Positions 1-11,445 of a DNA stretch of 64,000 bases are shown here, in pieces. A program made the position numbers and the translations under genes. This stretch comes from Climacium dendroides (Eukaryota; Streptophyta; Bryopsida; Hypnales; Climaciaceae): NCBI GenBank assembly GCA_950106755.1, contig CATNNA010000004.1, forward strand, positions 1,178,001-1,242,000, written 5' to 3'. Numbering within the stretch: the stretch's first letter is position 1; every line of letters starts with the position of its first letter. A model generated the notes under the pieces. It did no database searches. It saw nothing but the letters and a program-made list of their open reading frames with translations, and was not told the DNA's origin.

Positions 1-763
1 TAGTCATTCATAGGGTTGTGCAAACTTTATGTTTTTTCATCCAAATCATTCTAACTTTTAAAAAAAATTTAACAAAATTATATACTATACTAAACAATTA
101 TAATTCTTTCAAATTTATTCAACAATTTAACTAGAACAATATTTTGTTGATCTCCTAGAGTTATCTTCTTTAAAATTTCAAAGCTTATGTGATTCTAATA
201 CTATAAAAACAACATAATTACCTTCATTTTCTTTGGTTGCCAATGTGCTGTACAAGTCGAATAGCAAGAACTTAATGTGCTATTATGTAAATGAAAATTC
301 CTTAGATTGTGTTAAAACATTCATGGAAAATAAAATATAACAATTACCGCATTTTATACAATTGAATGTTAAAAATTCAAAATCGTACATTGTTTTTTGT
401 TTTCAAAATTGAAGCTGAAAGTTCTGTATACTTTTTATGAAATTAAATTGGAGATTCAAAAGTACCATGTAAGATTCTGGGTAATTTTGAACATGTACAA
501 TCATTTAGAAGTACACAAAATGTAAATCATTATGTTTTATCGTCACGCTTTAATTTCAAAAATTTTAAGAAAAAAATTAATTTTAAATCAGAAACATCCT
601 TCAATTTCTAGATATCAGAATTCCAAGTAAAAATATGAATTGTCAATATGATTTGTAAAATCAAAATTAATTCGTGAACATATTCGTGAACAAATTCAAT
701 AAACATTGAATTCGTGAACACATAATTTACATTTGTTAAAGACTTTGTTGTTGTTGCTGAACC
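1..763. other. AT-rich non-coding sequence
   Basis: Very AT-rich stretch with frequent stops in all frames. I see no gene, no convincing repeat unit and no RNA gene in it. Confidence 0.6.
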
Positions 764-804
764 TTAAACCCTAAACCCTAAACCCTAAACCCTAAACCCT
801 AAAA
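764..804. repeat. Interstitial plant-type telomere repeats
   Basis: About five tandem copies of the heptamer CCCTAAA, the complement of the land-plant telomere unit TTTAGGG. The block is short and lies between ordinary AT-rich DNA, so it is an interstitial telomeric sequence and not a chromosome end. It is one of the main reasons for calling the DNA plant nuclear. A shorter block lies near 15389-15407. Confidence 0.85.
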
Positions 805-1723
805 ACCATGATCCCAAAATCCTAAAGTCCGAACCTCATGTCCTATTCAAAGCTTACATTAGGTACATTTCTGTTTATAGCCAATGCACATTGGACCCAG
901 CATGTGCCAAATTGGTGTCATTACCTCCCGTAAACATTCATCTAAAGCAGACATTAGAATAAACTATTTAAACAAAAAGGTTGGTTGGTGGGTGCTGTAG
1001 AATTGCCAAATTTGCCAAATCCGAAATTCTTTTGTAATTTCAAAGAATATTTCCACATTTTATGAGAAAAGGGGACTGCCAAAAATTCCCCAAACTCCAA
1101 ATCCCCCTATTAAAATCTTCATAACATCGGCTATGTGAGATTCCATTTCTATTCTTGAAAATCTCCTTCACATTCCACATGATTGTCATTATTTGCGGGA
1201 TGAGAATGTCAACGCCCCCCTAATCCGAGGAGGTACTTCTCCCCTACGTCCTGAAAACCATGAAGAATTCAAATGCCGTTGTATTTCCCACTCATATTCT
1301 CCCGCTAGTGTGTGGTGTGCATCGTCCCTCTTCCTCCAGCACCTCATTTCCTCTCTCGTGTTTTCCAGTTTCCCCTCCTCCGCATCTTCTTGCAGACATT
1401 GCTACCGCACTGCCTTTGAACTTATGTTTTTGCATTTCATTTGCAAGTTTATGTGACTAGGTGGCTTAGTTTCGCACTGGTTGTCGTAAATTCCTCTATT
1501 TCCCTTCTTTCGTTCTCACTGAATGCTAGATTTCTGCTCTTGCTCCTCAGTATTAAGCGAAGGTACATGGAGTCTTACGTAGTCCTCCGAGTCTTGGAGT
1601 ATTCAAAATTTCGGTGTCCCATCGCAAATGTTGTCCTCTGTATGTTATGTTCGAGAGTGAACAACCGACTTTCGCGCCGTAAATAACGGAACCATAAATT
1701 TGTCTATCACATACATGCATGGA
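805..1723. other. Non-coding; short open frames only
   Basis: Several overlapping open frames of 60-90 codons occur at 1193-1690. None shows a recognisable domain, intron signals or similarity to other parts of the window. I treat the stretch as non-coding. Confidence 0.45.
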
Positions 1724-1883
1724 GGTTATCCTCAGCTCGAGGATAATCACGACCATGCAAATATAATCACAATCATGCATAGAACATGATTGTTGGATCG
1801 ATGGCCTCCATGCATGTAGGTTATCCTCGAGCCGAGTATAACCTCCAACATACATGGAGGTTATCCTCGGCTCGAGGATAATC
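1724..1883. repeat. Three type III palindromes (TATCCTC..GAGGATA)
   Basis: Three imperfect palindromes at about 1724-1748, 1819-1843 and 1859-1883 share arms TTATCCTCG / CGAGGATAA around a short GC-rich centre. They are separated by stretches containing CTCCATNATGCATGGAG-like motifs. The same pair of alternating palindromes forms the array at 21061-21295, and the TATCCTC palindrome recurs in the introns of ParB-MTase copy 3. They probably mark a piece of a type III element here, although no gene of it is visible nearby. Confidence 0.7.
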
Positions 1884-2418
1884 TCCATCATGCATGGAGG
1901 AACATCATATTCATTAAAATGAGAGTTTTCCAGTGAAATGGGAGTTGCGGAAGAGACTTTCAACCATGAATTTAATATACTTGTAGATCAATGACTACCA
2001 GGAAAGCATTGCAATGACACAGAAAGCGCATACGGAAGGTACAAATTCCAAAATCGAAGGTCAAAATTGTGACTTCTTCATAATTTATAGGAAGTCATCA
2101 AATATACATGTATTGTATGTATGCACTATAAACATAGAGCAATCCATGTACTAAACTACTACTTCCATCGTAGACTACACTTGTATAAGATACATATGAT
2201 GTAAAACGTAGGGTTCAGGAAGCACTACGACTGAGCACTAGGACTTTCGTAAAATTGACAATTGCGTCCACAAAATGAAGGCTTTGTGACCAGAAGGCTA
2301 TGAGCCAGCCTTTATCAACAGTAGAGACAAACGTAGGGATTGTCAAAGCCCGGAAATTGAAGAGTTGAATACCAACTCTTACCCGACCTAATATTCTCAG
2401 ACATTGCACCGGAGAAAG
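1884..2418. other. Non-coding with diverged repeat fragments
   Basis: No gene recognised. The words GATTGTCAAAGCCCGGAAATTG at about 2338 and a close relative at about 2518 show that the repeat material of the following foldback cluster extends into this stretch. Confidence 0.45.
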
Positions 2419-3040
2419 TGCAATGCAAAAGATTATTTGGTGAGGGAACAGTTGTTATTCAACTCTACAACTTCCGAGCTACGACAATGTATTGTCTATA
2501 TGACTATGAGGTCCACGATTGTCAAAGCCCCGGAAATTGTAGAATCGAATATCAGCTGTTCCCCTAGTTGAGCCAATTCATGGTAAAAGAAAGCAAACAT
2601 TATATAACCTTAACTCTCAGCTACTCTTCGAATGTACTCTCACACATCACAATGTCCAAAAAGCAATGTATGAGTGTACATTAGAAGAATAGCTGAGAGT
2701 AAAGGTTATATAATGTTTCCTTTCTCTTCTACCACGAATTGGCTCAACTATGCACATAGTCGGGTCTAAGACATCTTAAAAGTGGAAAGGGAGAAAGCAA
2801 ACATCATATAACCCGACTCACACCCCTACTCATTAAGTACTCTCACACACCACAATGTCTAAAGAGTAGTGTATGAGTGTACTTGATGAGCATGGCGTGA
2901 GTTGAGCTATATAATTTCTGCTTTGTCCATTTCCACTTTCAAGCTCAGTTGTGCACTCAGTCGGTTCCATGTGCAATGCAAATGATTATTTGCTAAGGGA
3001 ACAGTTGATATTCGACTCTACAACTTCCGAGTTTCGACAA
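2419..3040. repeat. Cluster of foldbacks flanked by direct repeats
   Basis: Three adjacent inverted repeats can be folded by eye. One is at about 2442-2564, with arms starting GGGAACAGTTG. One is at 2567-2748, with arms of about 80 bases starting GTTGAGCCAATTC. One is at about 2775-2943, with arms starting CTTAAAAGTGGAAA. The second and third are diverged tandem copies of each other: both loops contain AATGTCNAAAnAG, and both are followed by TATGCACATAGTCGG-like sequence. A 60-base direct repeat beginning TGCAATGCAAA brackets the cluster (2419-2482 and 2971-3040). The structure fits foldback or MITE elements. Processing into small RNAs is possible but not shown. Confidence 0.7.
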
Positions 3041-3360
3041 CCCCTACATTATTCTCTGCTATTGATAAAATTGGGCTCAAGACCTTACTAAGGTTTAGGG
3101 TTTATTATTTCTGTACTCTCTATGCAAACTTAGGGATTGTTGAGCCTTTTTGTACATAATTAGGACCTCTTCTACATACAATTGTACATGAGGTACAAGA
3201 TGCAGTCTTCAGAAGCATTTCCTAGTTCGTTTCCCATGTGGAATGCTACTTAGTTATCCTACATATACAAAGATATCTACAATACGGAAATAACACTACT
3301 ATTGAACAATCTTCAGGATTGGAGGTCCACCCCAGGTCGATGAGTTCATTCAATTTCTTC
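3041..3360. other. Spacer with no gene
   Basis: I see no gene or clear repeat here. It lies 3' of the minus-strand gene 3 and may hold its 3' untranslated region. Confidence 0.4.
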
Positions 3361-3362
3361 AT

Positions 3363-4012
3363 TCAGCTATACGATGCACTCTTCATCTTTTCCCGAGCCC
3401 TTCGAATTTCTGGTCCCCGATTGTATCCCCCCTTGTTAATATGTCCAAAGTCTCGAATGTGCTGCCCCCTTTGTGCTTGCAACGACCTTCTTTCCCATGC
3501 GTCCCAACTTGGAGTTGAGACATCAGTACAGAATGATCCACTGCGTTTTGGTTTCTTCAATCTCCCCCGTTCAGACAGAATGTGTGGCCGTGGTATGAAT
3601 GGTCCAACAGCAGGGATCGGAAGCGTTTCCGAAAGCGGATGAATTGGGGCCTTGGACTTCTCTTGTGCTACGGAGGTTGGATAATTGGCGTCCCCGTAAA
3701 GCTTCCTCTGAGTCCCCTTGTCCGAGGCAGTTGGTGACATTGATGACGCTCGGAGATCTTTGGAGCGCAGAGGAGACGACGAGCATGAAACTAACAAGCG
3801 CGGTTTCTTCTCCGGCGGACTGTCCACCACTCCTCATCGATTGGTCTCCTTGAGAAGTCCATAGTGGAATTGACGGTCGGAGCTGAGCAGAGGAAGTTCC
3901 CAGTATTGAGTATAACGTACTGTCCATAATCGAAGATGGAGTCCGCAGATGCCTGACAGGGGAGTCCATCCGTTGCAGGGTACTCCGATGTGCTGTCCAT
4001 CTGCAACAAACG
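3363..4012 (-). pseudogene. Element gene 3, copy 1 (function unknown)
   Basis: The minus-strand reading matches the plus-strand gene at 37427-37972, so it is a repeated element gene and not a chance frame. Shared landmarks include SIFDYGQYVIL versus SILDYGQYVIL, FLCSA, VNSTMDF, SMSPTAS(D/E)KGTQRKLY and a C-terminal WERRSL(Q/E)AQ. The first part is read at 3800-4012 after the acceptor GTTTGTTGCAG. It then shifts frame near 3840-3860, with a stop, into the frame that ends at 3363. The protein is hydrophilic, without visible membrane segments or catalytic motifs. It lies directly downstream of the phosphatase-like gene in both copies, which suggests one cargo unit. No family was recognised. Confidence 0.55.
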
Positions 4013-4127
4013 TACCTTGAATTAGAATAGCAATCGAGGGAATTTCAACATTGGACATCATTTTGGGGTCTCCGTAGTCAAGATTGGTAGGAGAGTCCAC
4101 AACCGTGATTGCCCACGAAGTTGCAAA

Positions 4128-4147
4128 TTAGCGCGACTCGAGCTGAA
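4128..4147. repeat. Type I palindrome upstream of gene 3 copy 1
   Basis: TTAGCGCGACTCGAGCTGAA is a slightly decayed type I palindrome. It lies in the non-coding stretch between the phosphatase gene and gene 3, the same relative place as the type II palindrome at 37277-37299 in copy 2. Confidence 0.7.
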
Positions 4148-4234
4148 ATGTACGAGACTCCAAAAGTACTGAACGAGGCTTCAAAACACTACACATCAGC
4201 TCCACTCGCGCTGAATCGCATACCTCCAGTGGGT

Positions 4235-5344
4235 CAGCTATCTAGTGCCACTAGGCGACCCCCGAACCACCTTGATGAGCTCGTCGTACTCTCGACGATT
4301 CCTTTCCTCGCACAACATTTTTTGCCCGATTTTCCACTTCTTCGCTTTCCTGAACGCTTTGAGTCCCATGTCCTGGCTTCGGTGCAACTGTTGAAACCAA
4401 GGAAGTAGAACCCCGAGCAGGAACGTGTCCTTGTCTCCATTGCCCTTGTTACTCTAGGACTCCGAGACTACAACATTTTCCGATTTGTTCATGATGTGCT
4501 TTCGGCGGCTGTCGTCGACTACGACTGTATTGTCAGGAGTGAAGTTTGTTCGGCAGTCGGCGAAAAGCACGTCCAAGTTCTTGAGGAATAATGCTTTGTC
4601 GGTTCCCGGTTCCTTATAGGGGATCCACGTGCCGGCTCCATCCCAGCGCTTCAACGTTTTGCATGCATCTTGCCCGAGAACTTGGAAGGGCAACCCTCCA
4701 TCTCGGAACAGATAAGCGTAGATCTCATCAGTGGTGGACTTCTTCATGGAACTCCACACTGAGACGAATGCTATCCTGCCTAACTCCTTCAAGAACGCGG
4801 AGCAGTTGGGCCTGACGTAGACAGCCTTGGGTCCTACAATGGCCCCGATTGTGGCCGAGTGTGGCTCCGACTTCTGGTTGTACGCATTCCCTGACCCCTT
4901 GGACTTCCAATCTTCTGTGACACATAGAATGCCATTGAGGTCCAAGATGACGTTCAACCACTTCCCTGCCATCCCGGATCTCAATGACCTATGGACTCCC
5001 TCCGAGGATCCTTTATCAGAGCCCTACAGATCGGACCCCTGGTAACAAACGGCAGCAATCGTGTCCAGTCACGCCAAATGACACGAATTCTAGGAGGCAT
5101 CATTGCTCAAAATGAAGGCAGAAGAGTAATGAGTCCATCAGAACAAGAGGGCGCATTTTACCTTCCTCCGTATAGAACCTGAAGGTTCATCTTCGTTTTC
5201 CATTGCCAATAGTGCAAGACTAGGAAGTACCGATTGCTCATCCATTGGTTGTGCCTCATCTACGTTCGGGTGTGGTGAAGGCATTGGTGGAAGAGAATGT
5301 GCGACAACAGAAGGGCCTTTCTCAGGCAAGCAATCGACATTCAA
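4235..5344 (-). pseudogene. FCP1-like HAD phosphatase, copy 1
   Basis: Two exons on the minus strand. The first ends SIRRK before a GTAAAATGC donor near 5164. The second begins after TTTGTTACCAG near 5043. The protein shows the FCP1/SCP-type HAD pattern: motif I LDLNGILC, motif II SVWSSMKK and motif III VVVDDS. The second acid of the usual DxDx(T/V) motif is Asn. The DLNG form is, from memory, common in plant relatives, so activity is not excluded. An in-frame TAG interrupts exon 2 near its start and another at 4454-4456 follows the core. Coding similarity to copy 2 continues past it (NG.KDTFL, LPWFQQLH, MLCxExNR, YDEL). FCP1-type enzymes dephosphorylate Ser/Thr, classically on the RNA polymerase II tail; the substrate here is unknown. 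It sits between ParB-MTase and gene 3. Confidence 0.7.
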
Positions 5345-5523
5345 GTGGCCTGCGATTCATGAATCAGGAAAAATAGTTTTCGTGAGAAATCCATTTATTA
5401 CAATTTCATGAAATGAGTTTTAATTTACAAAACTAGTCCTACATTTTCTGTACCACCTGAATTGCTTCTAGTCGGCATGTTGTATCTACAATTGAATCTC
5501 TAGCCCAAAGACTACAATACAAT

Positions 5524-5542
5524 TCAACGCGAGTCGCGTTGA
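5524..5542. repeat. Type I palindrome 3' of ParB-MTase copy 1
   Basis: TCAACGCGAGTCGCGTTGA is a perfect palindrome around one central base. It lies just beyond the stop codon of the ParB-MTase-like gene, between it and the phosphatase gene. Copy 2 has a type II palindrome at the equivalent place (35841-35863). Confidence 0.8.
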
Positions 5543-6568
5543 GACTACACACAGGACACTGAATGGTCATTGGGCACAACCTGCAGGTGGTTCCTCGGTG
5601 GATTGGTCAGAACTTGCTTGCGTAGGCCCGGAATCTTCCACTGGCAGGATGCGCGCAATGCCAACGTCCTCCATTGCGGTGTCTCCCTCGCTGACGTCGA
5701 CACCACTCCGTTCAATGGCCTCTGGAGCTTCCTCTACCGGTGGGAGTGGCATCGAGACAGGATCCGCACTAGGAAGAGGTGGAGGCGCATTGTCCGAGTG
5801 CACCGGGCTTGAGGCATTGCTGATGTTGGAACTCGAGGGTTGGCCTTGCAGCAGCAGCGGAGGCGACTGCGTCGCAGGCTGTAGCTCAGCAAGAGGTTGG
5901 ATTCCGACCCTCGACATTAACAACTGTATGATCTCCCTGTTCCTCCGGGACTCTTCCTTCATCCAGTCCGTGTTCCGCTAGTGCATCTCCATATTCAACA
6001 GCCTCTCATTTGCATTGTCAGCTCTCATTTGAGCCAACGCTAGCTCCGTCTGCTTCTGTGAATTCTCCGTCTGCTTCTGCAGAGCCGCTAGAGATTCTGC
6101 GGTCGACCTCTGAATTTCAGCCAGTTGCTGGACGACACTGGTGATGGGATCTGCCTTCCTCTTCTTCTATGGCCGTCCAGAAGGAGTGGGCGTCCGCGGC
6201 GTCTGCGATAAGGGCGGAAGCATGGATGAAGCAGACGACCCTGGCACGTCGGTATGTCGTCTTGTTGGTGTAGGCATCTCTTCAATGCCTACATTATGAT
6301 CATCCATCTCCATAATGTCGTCTTCCTCCTCATCGGTGGAAATGTCTTCTACATCATCGTAGACTGGAGCCGCCTTCTTTCTGGCTGGAGACTCCTGACT
6401 TGATCTCAATTTCCGCTTGGAGGAGGAACTGGGACCTTCACCACTCTGGATGGGATACCCAGTGTCGAGAAAATCTGCCTTATCCAATGTGTAGGCCTTC
6501 GAACAGATTTTCTCCCAGTCAGGGGATTCCACTACGAATCCAACAGCGTACACGTTTACAAATGACAT

Positions 6569-6723
6569 CTGCAAGGGAGAGAAGCAGAGGGTAAGAATAC
6601 AATTGTAGACAGTGACAATTCAGCGCGACTCGCGCTGAATTGACGAGTGCGTGAAACCATGAAATTGAAGAGGAAGGAATCGAATCAGCGCTAGTCGCGC
6701 TGATCGGTAGTTAAGGGACATAC
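6569..6723 (-). repeat. Intron with two type I palindromes
   Basis: A 155-base intron with donor ATG/GTATGTCC and acceptor CTCCCTTGCAG/ATG. It contains the perfect 25-base palindrome at 6617-6641 (core TCAGCGCGACTCGCGCTGA) and a second at 6684-6704 (ATCAGCGCTAGTCGCGCTGA). The equivalent introns of copy 2 (34564-34757) and copy 3 (44487-44707) also contain two palindromes each, but of type II and type III. Confidence 0.85.
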
Positions 6724-8162
6724 CATTGCAGCGCATGTAAGTTTGCCTCCCGCAAAACAGGAGAAGATGCAACCCCCTAGAGCGCAAAAACTCTTCACGA
6801 GCCACAAATAGAACTCCATGCGCAACTCCAAGCTGTGGAGCCGGTATTTGAGCTCGCTGTAGGCACGTGCCTTCACGTACCGATTGGAGTCCGGGCATTC
6901 GTATTGCTCTGGAATACCCACTCCAATTGCGTTGCTGGGATGCTGAAGAAACACCAGAAACACCTTCGGCGGCTTATTCGACGCCGAAATATCTCCGAGG
7001 CGGTCATTCTTTTCCACATTGTACGTGGAGTAGTCCAATAAGAAGGAAGATAGAATCTCGTTCGACTCCACGAAGTGCAGGACCTATGCCTGTTCCTTCT
7101 CATCGCCGCAAATAAAGAGCCAGGAGGGAACATTCTAAAGTACCAGGTCGTGCATCTTGCGGAGTGACATCATTACTTCCTTGAAGTAAGGGTTGTCCAC
7201 AGTGGAGCTCCCTTTATTCTCGACTCCAGGTAATGTCTTCAAGTCGATCACGCCCAACGCCATTCTCTTCGACGTGTCTAGATCCCATGCTCTCGTTGGC
7301 CACTCCATAAAACTATTAGTGTTTTCAACGTATGGGCGGTAATAACCCTTGGCCGTAGATTTCTCGAATTTATTCTTGTGATGAAGAAATACGTTGAAAA
7401 ATTCGAATGCTTGTGGGGAGAGCTCCGCACAAGTCTTATTCTTTTGGCTGACGGATTTTGCTCTCCCGAAGTAGGCCTCTCCAGGTCGGTCGAGGAGCAC
7501 GTCCATCGTGGCTCTGGAAAACATTCACGACGTCTTGAATGCCTTCCAATTGTCCTTGATGATTTCGTTCTTGGCATTCATAAGTCCAAGCTCAAGATCG
7601 ATTTGGTGAAGCTCTTTCTTCACCAAGTGCTTGCGCTTCCGCCTCTCCGACCACTCCCTAGCGGTATAGCAACTCTGCAACATAGACGACACGGCCTTCA
7701 CCGTCACCTTCGGATAAGGCAAGGTGCGTTTCTCTCCCGTCTAGTTCAGCATATGCTTGGCGAGTGTCGCCAATTCGTCGTAGCTCAGGTTTCCCAGATG
7801 CTTGAAGAATTCTCGGTTGAGAAGGCAGTTATCTGGGTTCCATCCTTCCCTTGCATTAAACGTTCCCCGCGTGTCTGGGTTGATGAGCTCTCCGAATGCG
7901 GCCGCAGTGATAACCTCGCTCCAGAGCTTGTACACTTCCTCTGGGGCCGTGATTAGCTTGAGCTCATTCGTGAGCTTCAGCTTCTCCTCCTTGGACTTTG
8001 TCTTTGCAATTCGGAGGTTCTTGTTCACGTCAATCATCGAGAACCGCAAGAAGACGGCTTTCTTGAAGTCCTGAGGATCGTGCACAACACTTTCATTAGA
8101 CAAGGTGGTTTAATGATATTTGAATTGGCATTGCTAGTTGACTTGAGCCAAACTTGACACAT

Positions 8163-8181
8163 CAACGCAAACCGCGCTGAA
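8163..8181. repeat. Decayed type I palindrome in intron 1
   Basis: CAACGCAAACCGCGCTGAA keeps the outer arms but has a changed centre. It lies in the intron that begins with donor CAG/GTATGTATG at 8193, between the ParB-like exon and the linker exon. Copy 2 has a palindrome in the same intron (29641-29661). Confidence 0.6.
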
Positions 8182-9701
8182 ATGCATACATACCTGAAAG
8201 GACTCTCTGTTTCTTCTTGCTTCAACCGTGCGTCTTGTAGCCGTGCTGGTCCCAATGGACGCTGCTTGCGTAGGATTTCTTAGCTTCCCCATAGCCTCCC
8301 ACACTGACCGCGCTCCAAGGATATTCGTTGCCCATGATGGCTGCGCAACCTGGAAATGGTTTGTCCTATTGTAGAACGCGGAGATGAGCCTGAGCTTCTC
8401 TGCGTCATTTGACCAGACCACGAAGCACTTCCATTTCCGGAAGTGTTCCCTCTCCGTGCGGTCTACCTTGTTGGCGTCATCCATCATCCACTTACTGGTG
8501 GCGACGCTGTGCTGCCCATTGATGATGTAGAAATCGCCTTTCTCAATCTCTGCCCACTCCTTCGGTTTTTCATTGTATCCAACCAGCATGACGCAGAGCG
8601 TTTGTCTCGTGCTCTTGTCGGGCATATTTAGTAGCCAGTTCACTAAATCCTCGACAATTCGGTCCTCCTTCGAGCGGATGTTGAATGTTGCCGGAGGTGG
8701 GACTAGTTGAGAGATGTCAATTTCTTTCTTGTCATCAGTCTTGAAGATGTAGGCATCCTCACAAGTGGTCCAGAACTTCTTGTACACTTTGCTTACTTCT
8801 TCATAGTCTGGCTTTCTTTCCGTTGCTCGAGAATGAGGGACATGTGCCATCTCGTCGACGTAACTTGCCTCCGCAACTTCAGATACCTCAAAGGACCTTG
8901 CCAGAGGTGCCTGCACGGACGGGGATGCCTTACTTTTCTTCCCTTTCTTATTTTCCGGGGTTTTCTCTACCGGCTTTCTCGAATTTCTGGTTCCCCGAGC
9001 GCCTCCGGATTCCTGCGTGCTGTTGAGTCTGGAGCCCTGACTCACACCCTGTCTGAAGGTGTCCACTGAGACGGATCTCGGCTTGCTTAACTCGGTCTGC
9101 ATTACTAGCTTCCCTTTGAGTTGATCGAAGTCCTTGAACAAGGCACGAATCTTGCTGCAGAGCTTCTTGTGGTTCAAGGGCGTGCCATCTGAATTCTGCC
9201 ACTCATTGTTATCGATTTTTTTCTCCAACTCCTTTATTTCGTCCCGGAACGACGTGGGTTCTAGGCTTGCGAGGAGGGGTGTCATCACATACGGAATGAG
9301 GATGGAGTTTAGGCAGATTGTGAAGTGGTACTGGTCTTGAGGGGCAACGTTGGGAAACGTTGTCACACACTTCACTCTAACCATGGGGAAGGTGTCTGTT
9401 TCTAGATCTTTTACCATCTCCTCGTAGGAGAGGTTTAGAAACACCTGCGCGTTCTTGAACTTGTACGCGAAGCAGAAATTGTTTCTGAAAGGGATCATGT
9501 GGAATCCCCACGCTTCAACCCTCTCCAGATGTTTGAACTCCCAGTACTCGCCCTCGATGAGGGATCCATCTGTCTCGTTGGGGTCTTCAGGGTACTGAAT
9601 ATCACATCTGTCGAAGTACATTTCCAGTGCTTCTCTGTATTGATCCATTCTACGAGGAGAATAATAATATGTCAGGTGGCTTGTTATGAATGCACTTATC
9701 G

Positions 9702-10357
9702 GATCAGCGCGAGTCGTGCTGATCTGCGTTCGGTTCGTAGATTGTTGTTTTCGGCCTTGTTACATTGCTTGTCTGTTGTAGATGTTGAGGTATTTTCTAC
9801 TTATGAAGGTGAGGTTAGTTTCTATTGGGTTTGGTTCTCTATTCCGATGACATCAGTCATCTGGCTTCCTTATCTTTTACGGCAAGACTTAACGAATCAG
9901 CGCGGGTCGCGCTGATGTGTACCGTTGTTATATATTTGCGTTGTGGAATTCATGTATTTGGGTTCGTTTTATTTTCTCTTAGGTTGTCTGTTTTTACAGG
10001 AGAGACATTGCAGATCAGCGCGTCTCGCGTCGATCAGCGGTGCAGGGTTCTTAAATACTATGGAGTTGTGCTACTACAATTGAGAGTGGGTTGCTCTGAT
10101 TCGCTTGTCGGGAGATATTAGCGTAGCGGAATTCCTAGATTTTAGTTCAATTATATGAACTTAGTCAGTTTATGTTTTGAGGGCGACATTGCAGATCAGC
10201 GCAGCTCGCGCTGATATGCAGTTCTTTGTTTCAGGTGACGGACTCCAGCTAATCACTGTGATCCTTGAGCTACTTATCCTGTAGTCTACCTAGCCATGTC
10301 AAATTTTTCTGGCTTCCATGATAGTATATTGTCAAATCAACGCGGCTCACGCTGATT
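9702..10357. repeat. Five type I palindromes in the 5' leader of copy 1
   Basis: Sites at 9702-9724, 9896-9916, 10013-10035, 10195-10215 and 10335-10357 all have arms ATCAGCGC / GCGCTGAT with variable centres (GAGTC, GGGTC, GTCTC, AGCTC, GGCTC). Spacing is irregular, about 120-195 bases. They lie upstream of the splice acceptor that precedes the start codon at 9648, so they are probably in a 5' untranslated intron or promoter. The equivalent region of copy 2 (27403-28121) is laid out the same way with type II palindromes. Confidence 0.85.
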
Positions 10358-10399
10358 TACATTCTGTCATATTTTAGGGTTTTAAGGGCAAGTTTGCTT

Positions 10400-11440
10400 C
10401 TGAACTTTTCCAGGATTTCTCACACAAATTCCAAAACACATACAAACCCTAAGCAAACCTAAGCTCAGATAGACCTGGAAGTGAATTGGTTAAGGATATA
10501 TCTATGATTAAAATCAAGGGAAGGCAGGAATTGGATCTGGACTGAAAACAAGAAAAAATCAAATTCCGAAGCTAGCTGAATGCTGAAATTGCAATTCACC
10601 TCCTCATTAATTGATTCCTGAATAAAATAACAAACATAGTCTTTGAGACGTCAATGCTCTGCCAATGAATATAATCCATCCTTCAAAATGGCAGCTTACA
10701 CAACAAGTTTGAAAAGCAATGAAATACAGAAATGAAACATGAAACTTGGAACAACAAATGTCCAGTCCCTTTAGTTTTGACACTATAGCCAAAAACAGTG
10801 CAACATCACACGCTCCGCTCCTCTCCGCTCCAGGACAACTCAAAAACCAGGATGCTGGCTTCATTTCTTTCGAGAAAAAACATGCACTGCACGTAGCCGA
10901 GTCCCTCAAAGCAAAAGACATCGACCTCTACAAAGCTCGCACACTGAATTCATTCACGCTGCAATCCAATCTCTTTCATCTTATGCACGGGTTCAATCTG
11001 CGACTGTCTGGCACATTCTATGGCAACTCAGTCTAGAATCTCACACATTCCATCAGGAGATGGCAAGAGCGTCGGGGATTCGGTGCACAGGCAAAGCACT
11101 AGCATCAATGAAAATGCCTGCATGGCCTGGGGGGCAACCGAAGAATTGCCTCAGCAACGTAGCGACAGATGCATTACGAAACCTTGGCGTACAATGAAAT
11201 TCCCTCGTCAGTCATGGACTACAAATTGCACGAGCTCTGCGAGAGAAGTTGCGCATGTTGACCTAATCATCAGAAAAGAAAACCCGAAGTGCTCACCTGC
11301 CACGATTAGAAGACCTTGCAGATTTGAACCCGGACGTCTTCTTCAGCAGCTTCAACCTCGACCGTGAGCTCCTTCAAAACACAGCTCCTCCACCGTAACT
11401 GATTGAAGCAATTAGGCCGGGAAATTGCTTCAAAACACAG
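10400..11440. other. Spacer with no recognised gene
   Basis: Open frames of about 100 codons occur at 10746-11036 and 11020-11367, but neither shows a domain, similarity to the rest of the window or splice signals. The last part grades into the tandem repeats that follow. Confidence 0.4.
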
Positions 11441-11445
11441 GTCCT

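Larger units (their letters stand above)
5567..9648 (-). pseudogene. ParB-like / DNA-methyltransferase-like protein, copy 1
   Basis: Three phase-0 exons are read on the minus strand: 8194-9648, about 6724-8100 and 5567-6568. Together they encode about 1270 residues. The start ATG follows the acceptor TTCTCCTCGTAG. Exon 1 holds a ParB-like segment (residues about 300-440): IDISQLVPPPATFNIR, then YIINGQHSVATSKWM, which matches the GxHxxxA signature. Exon 2 holds a helical linker and a methyltransferase-like fold in beta-class order: GVIDLKTLPG where DPPY is expected, PSWLFICGDEKEQ, then MEFYLWLVKSF and the motif-I-like FSCFAGGKLTCAA. Exon 3 is acidic, then coiled-coil and Pro-rich. Six in-frame stops (TAG at 7741, 7135, 7084, 6167 and 5978; TGA at 7525) interrupt a frame with no indel that I can see. 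It is therefore a fairly young pseudogene, or the stops are somehow bypassed. Confidence 0.68.

Noticed and set aside
764..804. A chromosome end
   Set aside because: Only about five telomere units, with ordinary sequence on both sides.
6617..6641. The palindromes as transcription terminators
   Set aside because: The window is eukaryotic, the sites lie inside introns as well as between genes, and they lack a T run. Their family-specific sequence fits protein binding better.
7378..7956. 192-codon plus-strand open frame
   Set aside because: It is antisense to the well-supported linker exon of ParB-MTase copy 1.
5567..9648. Reassignment of TAG or TGA as sense codons
   Set aside because: The residues facing the stops in sister copies differ (Arg, Glu, His, Val and others), and the long undamaged genes here also use TAG and TGA as ends. 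Decay is simpler.
10746..11367. Overlapping open frames of about 100 codons as a gene
   Set aside because: No domain, no match elsewhere in the window, and the second frame leads into tandem repeats.
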